A stretch of 52,325 bases of DNA from CAG-791 sp963658405 (GCA_963658405.1 CAVKQI010000006.1:1-52325); one strand, 5' to 3'. Counted from the first letter of the stretch, positions 34,790 through 43,966 are shown. A program made the numbers and translations. The notes: generated by a model not told the origin, from the sequence alone.

Positions 34790-35425
34790 TTAAAGCAAAC
34801 CCTCATAACTTTTCTTTACTACGGTAAACCGGGCATTACCGTTAGTCTGGGCAGTCAGCTGCTCCCTTAAAGCGGCCTCCTCTTTTTCCCGCAGCAGAAC
34901 CGTCAGGGCCACCTTATCGGTATAGACCTGATCGATGATCTGGATGCCGGCATTCCGCAGATGGTAGAGCACCCTGTCGGTATGGGGATAGTCAAAGATG
35001 ATCTCCAGGGTAGTACAGTAGCTGATGGTGACGATCTGTGCATTGGAAAGTGCTGCCTCCGCGGCTTTGGAATAGGCCCGCACCAGACCGCCGGTGCCAA
35101 GGAGCGTGCCCCCGAAGTACCGAGTGACCACCACCAGCACATTGGTACAGCCGCTTCCCCGCAGACAGTCCAGCATGGGCCTGCCTGCAGTGCCGGAAGG
35201 CTCCCCGTCGTCAGAGGCCTTTTCCTCCCGCGGGTCTGTACCGATGATCCGCGCGTAGCAGTGGTGACGGGCATCGTAGTGCTGCTTGCGGATGCGCTCC
35301 AGCTGCGCATTGGCCTCCTCGGGGGAGTCTGCAAAGAGAGCTTCACCGAGAAAGCGGGATTTCTTTTCTTCATATTCGCCATAGCCCGTCTTGGCTATAG
35401 TGCGGTATTCGGATTCTGCCGGCAT
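34790..35425 (-). CDS. yigZ: YigZ/IMPACT family protein
   Basis: This is a cytoplasmic protein of 211 residues from ATG 35425 (MPAESEYRTIAK), which has GAGG seven bases upstream; ATG 35437 is four codons longer but has no site. The N-terminal IMPACT domain shows KKSRFLGEA, YDARHHCYARIIG and the signature DDGEPSGTAGRPMLDCL, followed by a C-terminal ferredoxin-like DUF1949 domain. Family members are linked to translation and stress but the bacterial function is poorly defined. Gene-name use follows the E. coli homologue. Confidence 0.92.
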   Translation of the reverse strand: MPAESEYRTIAKTGYGEYEEKKSRFLGEALFADSPEEANAQLERIRKQHYDARHHCYARIIGTDPREEKASDDGEPSGTAGRPMLDCLRGSGCTNVLVVVTRYFGGTLLGTGGLVRAYSKAAEAALSNAQIVTISYCTTLEIIFDYPHTDRVLYHLRNAGIQIIDQVYTDKVALTVLLREKEEAALREQLTAQTNGNARFTVVKKSYEGLL

Positions 35426-35544
35426 GGTTTTCCTCATTTCTGTTTATGGTCTTAAGTGGATACCTTACTATAACATATTTTCTCTGGACTGCAGCGACCT
35501 GTTAATAATCCGTGAAAAAGCTTTATTAAACCATCCGCATTTGC

Positions 35545-35550
35545 TATAAT
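35545..35550 (+). promoter_or_regulatory. Extended -10 promoter for the penicillin-binding protein gene
   Basis: TTGC-TATAAT gives a TGn-extended, perfect -10 box. A -35 match (TTTATT at 35522-35527) is weak. It lies 150 bases before the start codon. Confidence 0.55.
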
Positions 35551-35617
35551 TTGATTTTAGCGCAGGAGCATACTGCGCAGAATCAGAGAGCTTATCCGGC
35601 TCTTTCATGCGTATGCA

Positions 35618-35692
35618 GCAGGTGCCGCAGACCGCTTTTCCGGACTGTAAAGCCGGGAAACAGACATCACAGAAGACACCTGCAGAATGGAG
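35618..35692 (+). repeat. Leader hairpin ending in the AGAATGGAG ribosome-site motif (PBP gene)
   Basis: GCAGGTG (35618-35624) pairs with CACCTGC (35677-35683), and AGAATGGAG follows at once. The DUF975 gene has the same arrangement with GCAGGGA/TCCCTGC, and rhaB and the HAD gene have similar hairpin-(GCAG)AATGGAG ends. Confidence 0.5.
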
Positions 35693-35699
35693 TAAATTC

Positions 35700-38558
35700 A
35701 TGAATTATGGAAGGAAAGGAGTAGATAAGCGGCGCAGGAATGTGGCCTCGCGCAAGCAGAAAAGGATCAACCGGTTTTCCCTGAGCGTCCTGCATCTGCT
35801 GCTGCTGGTGCTGGCGGGACTGATCGTATCCGGCCTCTGCCTGGGCGTGGGCGCCTTTAAGGGCATCATTGATACCGCACCGGACATCAGCAATATCGAT
35901 GTCACCCCTTCGGGCTTTTCTACCTTTGTCTACGACGTGGAGGGCAACCAGACAGCCAAGCTGGTCTCCACCAACAGCAACCGTATCCCCGTGACCAGCG
36001 ACATGATCCCGGAAAATCTGGGCAATGCTTTTGTGGCCATCGAGGATGAGAGATTCTACGAGCACCATGGCATCGATATCCAGGGTATCATGCGTGCGGC
36101 GGTGAAGGGCGTCACCACCGGCAACTTCTCAGAAGGAGCCAGCACCATCACCCAGCAGCTGATCAAAAACAGCGTGTTCACGGGATGGACCAATGAGACC
36201 TTTATCGAGAGTGTCCGCCGTAAGATCCAGGAGCAGTATCTGGCAGTAGAGCTGGAAAAGAAAATGTCCAAGCAGGACATCCTGGTAAACTACATGAACA
36301 CCATCAACTTAGGTCACAATACCCTGGGCGTGCAGGCGGCGTCCCTTCGCTACTTCGGCAAATCTGTCAGCGAGCTGGATCTGTCGGAATGCGCTGTCAT
36401 CGCTTCCATCACCCAGAATCCGACCCGGTATGATCCCATCACCAATCCCGACGATAACAGGACCAGACGGGATGCCGTGCTGGATAAGATGCTGGAGCTG
36501 GGCATGATCACCCAGGATGAGCACGACCAGGCCATCGACGAGGACGTCTATGCCAATATCCAGCTGGTGGACAATGAGACAGAGGATGAGGAGGTCACCT
36601 CGTACTTTGTGGATGCCCTGACAGAACAGGTGCTGGAGGACCTTCAGGACGCAGGCTATACCGAGACCCAGTCCTACAGCCTTCTTTACAGCGGCGGTCT
36701 CTCCATTTATTCCACCCAGGATCCGGAGATCCAGGCCATTGCCGACGAGGTCTGTGCTGACCCCGCCAATTATCCGGAGGATACCAAATATTATCTGAAC
36801 TACCGCCTTTCCGTGCAGGCTTCTGACGGCACTGTGACGAATTACAGCACCGAGATGCTGGAGAGCTACTTTAAGCAGTCGAATGCCGGATTCAGTCTGG
36901 ACTTTGACTCCGAGGATGCCGCCAACGAGGCAGTGGAAGCGTACAAGGATGCCGTATTGAGCGAAGGCGATGAGGTGATCGGTGAGACCAAGACCCTGAC
37001 GCCGGAGCCCCAGATCTCCCTGACCATCGAAGATCAGGAAACCGGTGAAGTGGTGGCCATGGTAGGCGGCCGGGGCACCAAGACCGCAAACCGTACCCTG
37101 AACCGCGCTACGGACGTAAACAGACAGCCGGGTTCCACCTTCAAGGTGCTTTCCACCTATGCGCCGGCCTTAGATGCCAAGGGTCTGACCCTGGCGACGG
37201 TGCAGGATGATGCGCCCTATACCTACGCAGACGGCACGCCGGTGCGCAACTGGTACGGCGAGAGCTATCGCGGACTTTCCAGTCTCCGGGTAGGTATTCA
37301 GAATTCCATGAATATCGTGGCAGTCAAGACGCTGGTGGATATCACCCCGCAGCTGGGCTACGATTATCTGGTCAATCACTTTGGCTTCACCACCCTGGTG
37401 GACAATGAGGAGATCAACGGACAGGTCTACTCGGATGTGCAGCCCACGCTGGCACTCGGCGGCATCACCAAGGGCGTAAAGAATATTGAGATGAATGCGG
37501 CCTATGCCACCATTGCCAACGGCGGCACCTATAGAAAGCCCAAGCTCTATACAAAGATCGTAGACCACGACGGCAATGTGATCCTGCCGACAGATAAGAA
37601 TAATGAGTCTCAGAAATACGAGGCCAAGCAGGCTCTTAAATCCACGACGGCATGGCTGCTGACTTCCGCTATGGAGGACGTAGTCACCAAGGGTACAGGT
37701 ACCGCCGTGAACTTCGGCACCACCGCCATCGCCGGCAAGACCGGTACGACGGATAAGTACAATGACGTGTGGTTCGCGGGCTATACGAACTACTACACGG
37801 CGACGGTATGGACCGGCTATGACGATAACACCAAGCTGTCCTCCTCCGCGGAGAAAGCCCTTTCCAAGACTATTTGGAGGGCCGTGATGGAAAAGGTCCA
37901 TGAGGGACTTCCCGCAAAGACCTTTGAGAAGCCGGCGGGCATTGTCACCGCGACGGTATGCTCCCAGTCCGGCAAGCTGCCGGTGGAAGGGTTGTGCGAT
38001 GCCTATCTGACCACGGAATATTTTGACGAGGATACCGTGCCGACAGAGCAGTGCGACGTGCACTATCAGGGCCTGATCTGTGAGTACAGCGGACTGCCGG
38101 CGAGCGACGAGTGCCCCTTCAAGGTACAGGGTGTGGTACAGCTCGAGAGCGGTCAGTACGGTCAGAAGTGCCCGCACAACGCAGAATTCTTTGCCCAGGC
38201 GAGTGCCCAGGCAGTGATCGCACAGGAACAGGCAGAGCTGGATGCAAGGCACCAGTCGGAAAATGCGGCGCAGAATCTGACCCAGGCAAACGCGACGCTG
38301 CAGGCAGCTACCCAGGCACTGGCCGAGGCCCAGGCGGCCCTGACCTCTGCACAGCAGGGCGGTGACCAGAGTGCTATTGACAGCGCCCAGGCGGCCGTGG
38401 ATCAGGCATTGCAGGTCTACCAGTCGGCGCAGGCTGCCCAGCAGCAGGCCAGTGCAGCGGCAGCAGCATCCCAGGGAACGGCCCAGACAGGCACGGCAGA
38501 TCCTGCGACTTCTTCCGGGACAGGAACCGGCACCGCCGGCGACAATACCGGTCAGTAA
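35700..38558 (+). CDS. Class A penicillin-binding protein (transglycosylase-transpeptidase)
   Basis: This is a bifunctional peptidoglycan synthase of PBP1A type, 952 residues, anchored by one N-terminal membrane segment (about 25-48) with a basic cytoplasmic tail. The glycosyltransferase domain has EDERFYEHHG (catalytic Glu115) and EGASTITQQLIKN. The transpeptidase domain has S479-TF-K482, S536-M-N538 and K680-TG. After the domain comes a Cys-containing segment (about 760-835) and then an Ala/Gln-rich, probably coiled-coil tail (about 843-935) ending in a Thr/Gly stretch. The start at 35700 fits the TGGAG site; an open frame extends upstream to 35607. Confidence 0.95.
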   Translation: MNYGRKGVDKRRRNVASRKQKRINRFSLSVLHLLLLVLAGLIVSGLCLGVGAFKGIIDTAPDISNIDVTPSGFSTFVYDVEGNQTAKLVSTNSNRIPVTSDMIPENLGNAFVAIEDERFYEHHGIDIQGIMRAAVKGVTTGNFSEGASTITQQLIKNSVFTGWTNETFIESVRRKIQEQYLAVELEKKMSKQDILVNYMNTINLGHNTLGVQAASLRYFGKSVSELDLSECAVIASITQNPTRYDPITNPDDNRTRRDAVLDKMLELGMITQDEHDQAIDEDVYANIQLVDNETEDEEVTSYFVDALTEQVLEDLQDAGYTETQSYSLLYSGGLSIYSTQDPEIQAIADEVCADPANYPEDTKYYLNYRLSVQASDGTVTNYSTEMLESYFKQSNAGFSLDFDSEDAANEAVEAYKDAVLSEGDEVIGETKTLTPEPQISLTIEDQETGEVVAMVGGRGTKTANRTLNRATDVNRQPGSTFKVLSTYAPALDAKGLTLATVQDDAPYTYADGTPVRNWYGESYRGLSSLRVGIQNSMNIVAVKTLVDITPQLGYDYLVNHFGFTTLVDNEEINGQVYSDVQPTLALGGITKGVKNIEMNAAYATIANGGTYRKPKLYTKIVDHDGNVILPTDKNNESQKYEAKQALKSTTAWLLTSAMEDVVTKGTGTAVNFGTTAIAGKTGTTDKYNDVWFAGYTNYYTATVWTGYDDNTKLSSSAEKALSKTIWRAVMEKVHEGLPAKTFEKPAGIVTATVCSQSGKLPVEGLCDAYLTTEYFDEDTVPTEQCDVHYQGLICEYSGLPASDECPFKVQGVVQLESGQYGQKCPHNAEFFAQASAQAVIAQEQAELDARHQSENAAQNLTQANATLQAATQALAEAQAALTSAQQGGDQSAIDSAQAAVDQALQVYQSAQAAQQQASAAAAASQGTAQTGTADPATSSGTGTGTAGDNTGQ

Positions 38559-38611
38559 AAGTAAGAATCAACAGAAATCGTTTCGTTTTCATTTACGGCC
38601 CGCTCTGCACA

Positions 38612-38659
38612 GCAGGGAGCAGAGCGGACCGGTAAACATGGAGTCCCTGCAGAATGGAG
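38612..38659 (+). repeat. Leader hairpin ending in AGAATGGAG (DUF975 gene)
   Basis: GCAGGGA (38612-38618) pairs with TCCCTGC (38644-38650), then AGAATGGAG. A competing hairpin (CCGCTCTGC, near 38599-38607, with GCAGAGCGG, near 38618-38626) overlaps it. Confidence 0.45.
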
Positions 38660-38665
38660 AAATCT

Positions 38666-39559
38666 ATGTGGACAAGAGCAGAACTTAAAAGAAATGCAAA
38701 GCAGACAATGTCCAGGAGCTACTGGAAGTGTGTGCTGGCGTCTCTGATCCTGGCAGTGGCAACCGGTGTCGTGCGGATCGGCGGCGTGAGCATCGCAGCA
38801 AGCACAGTGGCAGGCTGGGTCAGCGAAGGCTTTTCCCAGCTGACGGGAACCCCGGAGGTCAATGTTGACCTTATGAGCAGCGCTCTGGGGAGCTTTGTAG
38901 TGATCGGTCTGATCTTATTTGCCTTCGTCAGATTTGTGATCAGCATTCTGGAGATCGTGATACAGATCTTCCTGCTGCATCCGTTGGAAGTGGGCGGTCA
39001 GAGCTTCTATATCAACAACCGGGCAGGCGATGACAGCCTGAAGACACTGGGCAAAGGTTTTGCAGTAAATTACCTGAATGTGGTAAAGACCATGTTCCTT
39101 CGGCAGTTATTTACCGCCCTGTGGACGATCCTTTTCATCATTCCCGGTATCATCAAGTCCTATGAATACCGCATGATCCCCTATATCCTGGCAGAAAATC
39201 CGAAGATGGATTCCAGAGAGGCCTTCCGCCTGTCCAGAGAGATGATGAAGGGACAGAAATGGAGAAGCTTCGTGCTTGATCTTTCCTTCTTAGGCTGGCA
39301 GATCTTAAGCTGCTTTACCCTCGGTATTCTGAATGTCTTTTATGTGGCCCCCTACAAGGACAATACCAATGTAGAGCTGTACAGCGCACTGAAGGATGGA
39401 ACCTTCGGCGGCGGACAGAGTATGCAGAATCAGGCTGCTGCATCATGGGAAGCTGCAGGAAATTATGAGACGTCAGCCGATGCTGCTTCTGCGAATGTAT
39501 ACGGCGGTGCAGAGGAAGGCAATGCTGACAACAGTGCAGAAAACGACGGTGTGCAGTAG
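38666..39559 (+). CDS. DUF975 family membrane protein
   Basis: This is an integral membrane protein of 297 residues from ATG 38666. The N-terminus MWTRAELKRNAKQTMSRSYWKC is the conserved DUF975 start, and the GGAG site fits this codon better than ATG 38654. Six membrane segments are likely. The family motif LFIIPGIIKSYEYRMIPYILAENP and LSREMMKGQKWRSFVLDLSFLGWQILSCFTLGI are present. The C-terminal 40 residues are polar and low in complexity. Function is unknown; members occur widely in Bacillota. It lies 107 bases after the PBP gene and may be in the same unit. Confidence 0.88.
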   Translation: MWTRAELKRNAKQTMSRSYWKCVLASLILAVATGVVRIGGVSIAASTVAGWVSEGFSQLTGTPEVNVDLMSSALGSFVVIGLILFAFVRFVISILEIVIQIFLLHPLEVGGQSFYINNRAGDDSLKTLGKGFAVNYLNVVKTMFLRQLFTALWTILFIIPGIIKSYEYRMIPYILAENPKMDSREAFRLSREMMKGQKWRSFVLDLSFLGWQILSCFTLGILNVFYVAPYKDNTNVELYSALKDGTFGGGQSMQNQAAASWEAAGNYETSADAASANVYGGAEEGNADNSAENDGVQ

Positions 39560-39573
39560 TACACTGTGATCCG

Positions 39574-39616
39574 GCATGCAGCCGCAGTCAGGAAACTTCT
39601 GGCTGCGGCTGCATGC
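39574..39616 (+). terminator. 14-bp hairpin between the DUF975 and symporter genes
   Basis: GCATGCAGCCGCAG (39574-39587) pairs perfectly with CTGCGGCTGCATGC (39603-39616) around 15 bases. There is no T-run. It covers the upstream ATG at 39613, which supports 39646 as the real start of the next gene. Confidence 0.6.
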
Positions 39617-39645
39617 TGACAAATACAACGAGGGGTAAGGATGTC

Positions 39646-41016
39646 ATGAAAGAAAGAGAAACACTGGGAAGCAGGATCGGATTTATCCTGCTCAGCGCAG
39701 GATGCGCCATCGGCATAGGAAATGTGTGGAGATTTCCCTATGTGGTAGGCAGTTACGGAGGCGGATTTTTTGTCCTGTTTTATCTGCTCTTCCTTTGCCT
39801 GGTGGGACTGCCGATCCTGACCATGGAGTTTGCCATCGGCCGCGCCAGCAAGCAGAGCGTCATCAATGCCTATAATGTCCTGGAAAAACCGGGCCGGAAA
39901 TGGCATTGGCACGGCTACGCAGCACTCTTTGGCAATTATATGCTGATGTTTTATTACACCAGTGTGTCCGGCTGGATGCTGTGCTATTTCTTTAAATACC
40001 TGACAGGATCCATCAGTACATCCGGTGAGAGCGGTGTGGATTACGGCACGGTATTTAATGATCTGCTGGCTGATCCGGCAGAGTGCACTTTCTGGGTATT
40101 TGTGATCGTGGTCCTCGGTTTCTTTATCTGCAGCCTCGGTCTGCAGAAGGGCGTAGAGAGCATCACCAAAAAGATGATGGTGGCGCTGCTTTTGCTGATC
40201 GTGGTACTGGCCGTGCACAGCCTTACCCTTTCCAATGCTTCCGAGGGTCTTGCTTTTTATCTGCTGCCCAACGCAGACAAAGTAAGAGAGCAGGGCATTG
40301 TGCAGGTTATGGTACAGGCCCTTAACCAGAGCTTTTTCACTTTAAGCCTCGGCATCGGCGCCATGCTGATCTTCGGCAGCTACCTGGATAAAAAGCACAC
40401 GCTGCTGGGACAGAGTGTACAGATCGTGACATTAGATACCTTCGTGGCGATCATGGCGGGACTGATCATTTTCCCGGCCTGCGCTACCTATCAGGTAGAC
40501 GTAAATGCCGGTCCCAGCCTGATCTTCATTACCCTGCCCAATGTATTCGGCAATATGCCCGGCGGCAGGATCTGGGGCGCTCTTTTCTTTCTGTTTATGA
40601 GCTTTGCAGCGCTGAGCACCGTCATAGCCGTCTTTGAGAACATCATGGCCTGTACCATGGACAGACTGCATTTTTCCAGAAAGAAGGCCAGCATTGTCAA
40701 TTTCCTGATCGTCTTTGTAGGAAGCCTTCCCTGCGTATTCGGCTACAATCTGTTGAGCGGATGGCAGCCTTTAGGCGCAGGCACAGCGGTGCTGGATCTG
40801 GAGGATTTTATCGTCAGCAACATCCTGCTTCCCTTCGGCAGCCTGATCATCCTGCTGTTCTGCGTGAATAAGCGCTACGGATGGGGCTTTGGCAAATATC
40901 TGGAGGAGGCCAATACCGGAGAGGGTCTGAAGGTGCCGGGATGGATCCGGCCTTACTGCAGCTATGTGCTGCCCGTCATCCTGCTGGTGATCCTGCTCAT
41001 CGGCCTTTTCGCATAG
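39646..41016 (+). CDS. Sodium:neurotransmitter symporter family transporter
   Basis: This is a Na+-coupled amino-acid importer of the LeuT fold, 456 residues with eleven to twelve membrane segments. The N-terminus ETLGSRIGFILLSAGCAIGIGNVWRFPYVVGSYGGGFFVLFYL is the family hallmark and includes the unwound TM1 with the sodium site. ATG 39646 is chosen for the AGGGGTAAGG site and because the earlier ATG (39613) lies inside a 14-bp hairpin. Substrates of bacterial members include tryptophan, tyrosine, leucine and others; which applies here is not visible. Confidence 0.92.
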   Translation: MKERETLGSRIGFILLSAGCAIGIGNVWRFPYVVGSYGGGFFVLFYLLFLCLVGLPILTMEFAIGRASKQSVINAYNVLEKPGRKWHWHGYAALFGNYMLMFYYTSVSGWMLCYFFKYLTGSISTSGESGVDYGTVFNDLLADPAECTFWVFVIVVLGFFICSLGLQKGVESITKKMMVALLLLIVVLAVHSLTLSNASEGLAFYLLPNADKVREQGIVQVMVQALNQSFFTLSLGIGAMLIFGSYLDKKHTLLGQSVQIVTLDTFVAIMAGLIIFPACATYQVDVNAGPSLIFITLPNVFGNMPGGRIWGALFFLFMSFAALSTVIAVFENIMACTMDRLHFSRKKASIVNFLIVFVGSLPCVFGYNLLSGWQPLGAGTAVLDLEDFIVSNILLPFGSLIILLFCVNKRYGWGFGKYLEEANTGEGLKVPGWIRPYCSYVLPVILLVILLIGLFA

Positions 41017-41059
41017 ACTGACCGCCCGCTTAAACCGCTGCAGAGGATAGGAAATACAT

Positions 41060-42085
41060 ATGGGAAAGAATACGGAAAAAGACAGCAGAGCCGCAGTGAA
41101 AAAGGAAAGAGCCGCACTGAAAGAAAAGAAAAAAGAGGAAAAAAGACAGCGCAATCTGGAATTCCGCACAGCCATGATGCTGGAGAGACGCCAGCACAAA
41201 AAGAGCTTTATCGTCTTTTCCGTGCTGCGGATTCTGGTGATCCTCTGTATGGTCCGCCAGTTTATGGTGGCCAATTATGAGGGATTTGCCCTGTGCATAC
41301 TGACCATTCTTCTCTTCGGACTGCCCAGCTACATCCAGACCAGGCTCCGGGTGGAGCTTCCCCAGACGCTGGAGATCATCATCATGATGTTTATCTTTGC
41401 GGCGGAAATTCTCGGAGAGGTCAATAACTTCTACACCATCATCCCTTTCTGGGATACGCTGCTGCATACGCTGAACGGTTTTCTGGCGGCAGGCATCGGT
41501 TTTTCTCTGGTGCTGATCCTGAACAGGAATGAAAAGGTTATGTTTTCCCTGTCTCCGCTGTATCTGGCCATCGTGGCCTTCTGCTTTTCCATGACCATCG
41601 GCGTGCTGTGGGAATTCTTTGAGTTTACCATGGACATGCTCTTTGGTCTGGACATGCAGAAAGATACAGTGGTGCACAGCATCTCCAGCATCCTCTTAAA
41701 TACCACCGGCACCCAGCGGCCGGTGACCATCCGGCATATCACGGATACGGTGGTAAACGGGGAGAGCCTGGGAATAAACGGCTACCTGGATATCGGTCTG
41801 ATCGATACCATGGAAGATCTCTTCGTGAATTTTATCGGCGCACTGGTCTTTTCCTTCCTGGGCTATTTTGCCCTGCGGGGAGACGAAAAGCGTCGGGATT
41901 TTACAGGCCGCTTTATGGTGCGTCCCAAGACGCCGCAGGAGGATTATCTCCAGCGCCTGCAGGAGGGGGATCCCACGCTTTTAAGCGAACTGGAAGCCGA
42001 CAGGGCGGAGGAGAGAAGACCGATGCCGGAGGCAGCCGGGAAAAAGCAGTTGCAATTCACAGAGGACAAAAATATAATAAAGTAG
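41060..42085 (+). CDS. Integral membrane protein, YjdF/DUF2238-like
   Basis: The product has 341 residues. A highly charged N-terminus (1-48, Lys/Glu/Arg-rich, probably helical) is followed by about six to seven membrane segments. Conserved-looking acidic membrane motifs are FWDTLLHTLNGFLAAGIGF, GVLWEFFEFTMDMLFGLDMQ and DTMEDLFVNFIGAL. These resemble the DUF2238/YjdF group, whose function is not established. The ATG at 41060 has AGAGGATAGG upstream. The gene follows the symporter by 43 bases and may be in its unit. I am sure it is a real membrane protein, less so of the family. Confidence 0.65.
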   Translation: MGKNTEKDSRAAVKKERAALKEKKKEEKRQRNLEFRTAMMLERRQHKKSFIVFSVLRILVILCMVRQFMVANYEGFALCILTILLFGLPSYIQTRLRVELPQTLEIIIMMFIFAAEILGEVNNFYTIIPFWDTLLHTLNGFLAAGIGFSLVLILNRNEKVMFSLSPLYLAIVAFCFSMTIGVLWEFFEFTMDMLFGLDMQKDTVVHSISSILLNTTGTQRPVTIRHITDTVVNGESLGINGYLDIGLIDTMEDLFVNFIGALVFSFLGYFALRGDEKRRDFTGRFMVRPKTPQEDYLQRLQEGDPTLLSELEADRAEERRPMPEAAGKKQLQFTEDKNIIK

Positions 42086-42160
42086 GTTCTCGCTGTGAAG
42101 CGGCGGGTGCCGTTATGCCTGCCGGCGCAGGCACTGCTGTGGATGAAAGGTGGTTTGGAT

Positions 42161-42496
42161 ATGTCGTCCATTCTGAGAGAAGACCAGTATTTTGATAATG
42201 AGGCGGACTTTTGCAAGGTAGAGTCCGAGAGCGTGCGAAGCGAGTTAGAGAAGATCTTTTTAAAGAACCGCATCTCCTATTTTATCAAGGAACAGGAGCA
42301 GGGATTTCTGGACCGACTCTTCGGATCCAGACAAAAGCGTTCCTATATCGTTCGCATCAATAATCGGGACATCGCCCAGGCAATCAGACTGGTACGGGAT
42401 CTGCAGGGCATAGAGATCATCGGCAAAGAGCCGGAACCGGACTGGTCTCCCAATGCCAAGCTGCAGAGACTGAATGAGGAACAGAAGATGGTGTAG
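42161..42496 (+). CDS. Small conserved-looking protein, DUF2007-like
   Basis: This is a soluble protein of 111 residues from ATG 42161 (MSSILREDQYFDNEADFCKVES), which has AAAGGTGG upstream; the open frame extends to a GTG at 42095. It shows a beta-alpha-beta pattern: CKVESESVRSELEKIFLKNRISYFIKEQ, then RSYIVRINNRDIAQAIRLVRDLQGIEI. This resembles the ferredoxin-like putative signal-transducing DUF2007 proteins. The match is weak and the function is unknown. Its stop codon lies inside the stem of a terminator. A GCCTGC-CGGC-GCAGGC hairpin (42117-42132) precedes it. Confidence 0.6.
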   Translation: MSSILREDQYFDNEADFCKVESESVRSELEKIFLKNRISYFIKEQEQGFLDRLFGSRQKRSYIVRINNRDIAQAIRLVRDLQGIEIIGKEPEPDWSPNAKLQRLNEEQKMV

Positions 42497-42519
42497 TCCG
42501 TCAGGACTGCACCATTTTT
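42488..42519 (+). terminator. Intrinsic terminator overlapping the stop codon
   Basis: ATGGTGTAGTCC (42488-42499), loop GTCA, GGACTGCACCAT (42504-42515), then TTTTT. The stem includes the TAG stop of the preceding gene. Confidence 0.85.
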
Positions 42520-42556
42520 GTAGGGAGACATTTCCGGACGATGGTAAGAGGTTTAC

Positions 42557-43966
42557 ATGGAAAATAAAAAGAACGAAGCATCTAAGGACAGAAACTTCAA
42601 AAATAAAGAACGCAGTAATAAAGAGTATAAAGGCAGGGAAAATAAGGCCGCAGAATACAGGAAAAAACAATATAAAAGCGAACAACAGCCTGACGGAATA
42701 AAGTCAGAGAAGAATGCCGGAAAAAAACAAAAGGCATACACTGCTCCCGGCAAAAAAGAGGCCAGGGCGGAGCACAGAGACCATGCAGCGAAGAAAAAGA
42801 AATCCCGCTGCCCCGTATCCGGACAGTGCGGGGGCTGCCGGATGATCAATGTGCCCTATCCGGAGCAGGCAGCCAGAAAACAGGCGGTGGTAGAGGAGTT
42901 CGTGGGGGGCTTCGGCCCGGTGGAACCCTTGATCCGCATGAAGAATCCGGACCACTACCGCAATAAGGTGACCAGCGTCTTTTCCTATGACAGGCGCCGC
43001 AGACCGGTATGCGGGGTATACCGGGAGAATTCCCACGAGGTCATACCGGTGAAGGAGTGCCTCTTAGAGACCAGACAGGCGGATGGCATCGTGCAGACGG
43101 TCTTTTCTCTTTTGCCTTCCTTCCGTATTCCGATCTATAAGGAGGATACCGGAGTGGGACTTCTGCGCTATGTGCAGGTGCGCACAGCCCATGCCACCAG
43201 ACAGGTCATGGTGACCATCGTGGCGGCCAGTCCCATTTTTCCTTCCAAGAATAATTTCGTGAAGGCGCTGCGGAAGGAACATCCGGAGATCACCACTATT
43301 CTTCTGAATGTCAATAATCGAAGAGACAGCATGATCCTGGGAGAGCGGGAGATCGTCCTGTACGGCCCTGGCTATATCGAGGATACCCTCTGCGGCAGAA
43401 AATTCCGGATTTCCTCCCGGTCTTTCTATCAGGTAAACTCCATTCAGACGGAGAAGCTTTACAATATTGCTATCGACGGGGCGAGACTTTCCGGAAAGGA
43501 GCGGATCCTGGATGCCTATTGCGGCATCGGCACCATCGGCATCATTGCCGCGGACAGATGCAGGGAGGTCCTCTCCGTGGAAGTAAACCCGGAGGCTGTC
43601 CGGGATGCCGTAAAGAATGCCGCAGCCAACGGACTTTCCAACGTCAGGGCCGTGACAGAGGACGCAGGTGTCTATATGACAGAGCTGGCAGAGGCGCAGG
43701 AAAAGGTGGACGTACTTTTTATGGATCCGCCCAGAGCCGGTGCCTCCGAGGAATTCCTCGGGGCAGCCTGCACCATGGCACCGCCCCGGATCGTCTACAT
43801 TTCCTGTAATCCGGAGACACTGGGGCGGGACCTGCAGTATCTGACGAGCCATGGTTATCATATGGAAAAAGCGACGCCGGTGGATATGTTTCCCCACGCA
43901 GGGGCTCTGCATGTGGAGACAGTGGCGGTGCTGGCACGAAATAAGAAGGGGGCAGAAAAATCATGA
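42557..43966 (+). CDS. 23S rRNA (uracil-C5)-methyltransferase, RlmD/TrmA family
   Basis: This enzyme transfers methyl from S-adenosylmethionine to C5 of a uridine in 23S rRNA. It has 469 residues. An iron-sulfur cluster motif CPVSGQCGGC has Cys85, Cys91 and Cys94; a fourth Cys is probably further on. The SAM site is ILDAYCGIGTIGI, and FMDPPRAG and SCNPETL follow, with nucleophile Cys417. The first 83 residues are an unusual Lys/Glu-rich, low-complexity tail where many relatives have a TRAM domain. The stop overlaps the next start (ATGA), so translation of the aminotransferase is coupled. Which uridine is modified is not certain. Confidence 0.88.
   Translation: MENKKNEASKDRNFKNKERSNKEYKGRENKAAEYRKKQYKSEQQPDGIKSEKNAGKKQKAYTAPGKKEARAEHRDHAAKKKKSRCPVSGQCGGCRMINVPYPEQAARKQAVVEEFVGGFGPVEPLIRMKNPDHYRNKVTSVFSYDRRRRPVCGVYRENSHEVIPVKECLLETRQADGIVQTVFSLLPSFRIPIYKEDTGVGLLRYVQVRTAHATRQVMVTIVAASPIFPSKNNFVKALRKEHPEITTILLNVNNRRDSMILGEREIVLYGPGYIEDTLCGRKFRISSRSFYQVNSIQTEKLYNIAIDGARLSGKERILDAYCGIGTIGIIAADRCREVLSVEVNPEAVRDAVKNAAANGLSNVRAVTEDAGVYMTELAEAQEKVDVLFMDPPRAGASEEFLGAACTMAPPRIVYISCNPETLGRDLQYLTSHGYHMEKATPVDMFPHAGALHVETVAVLARNKKGAEKS

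Noticed and set aside
37170..38252. 360-codon open frame opposite the penicillin-binding protein
   Set aside because: Antisense shadow of the transpeptidase domain.
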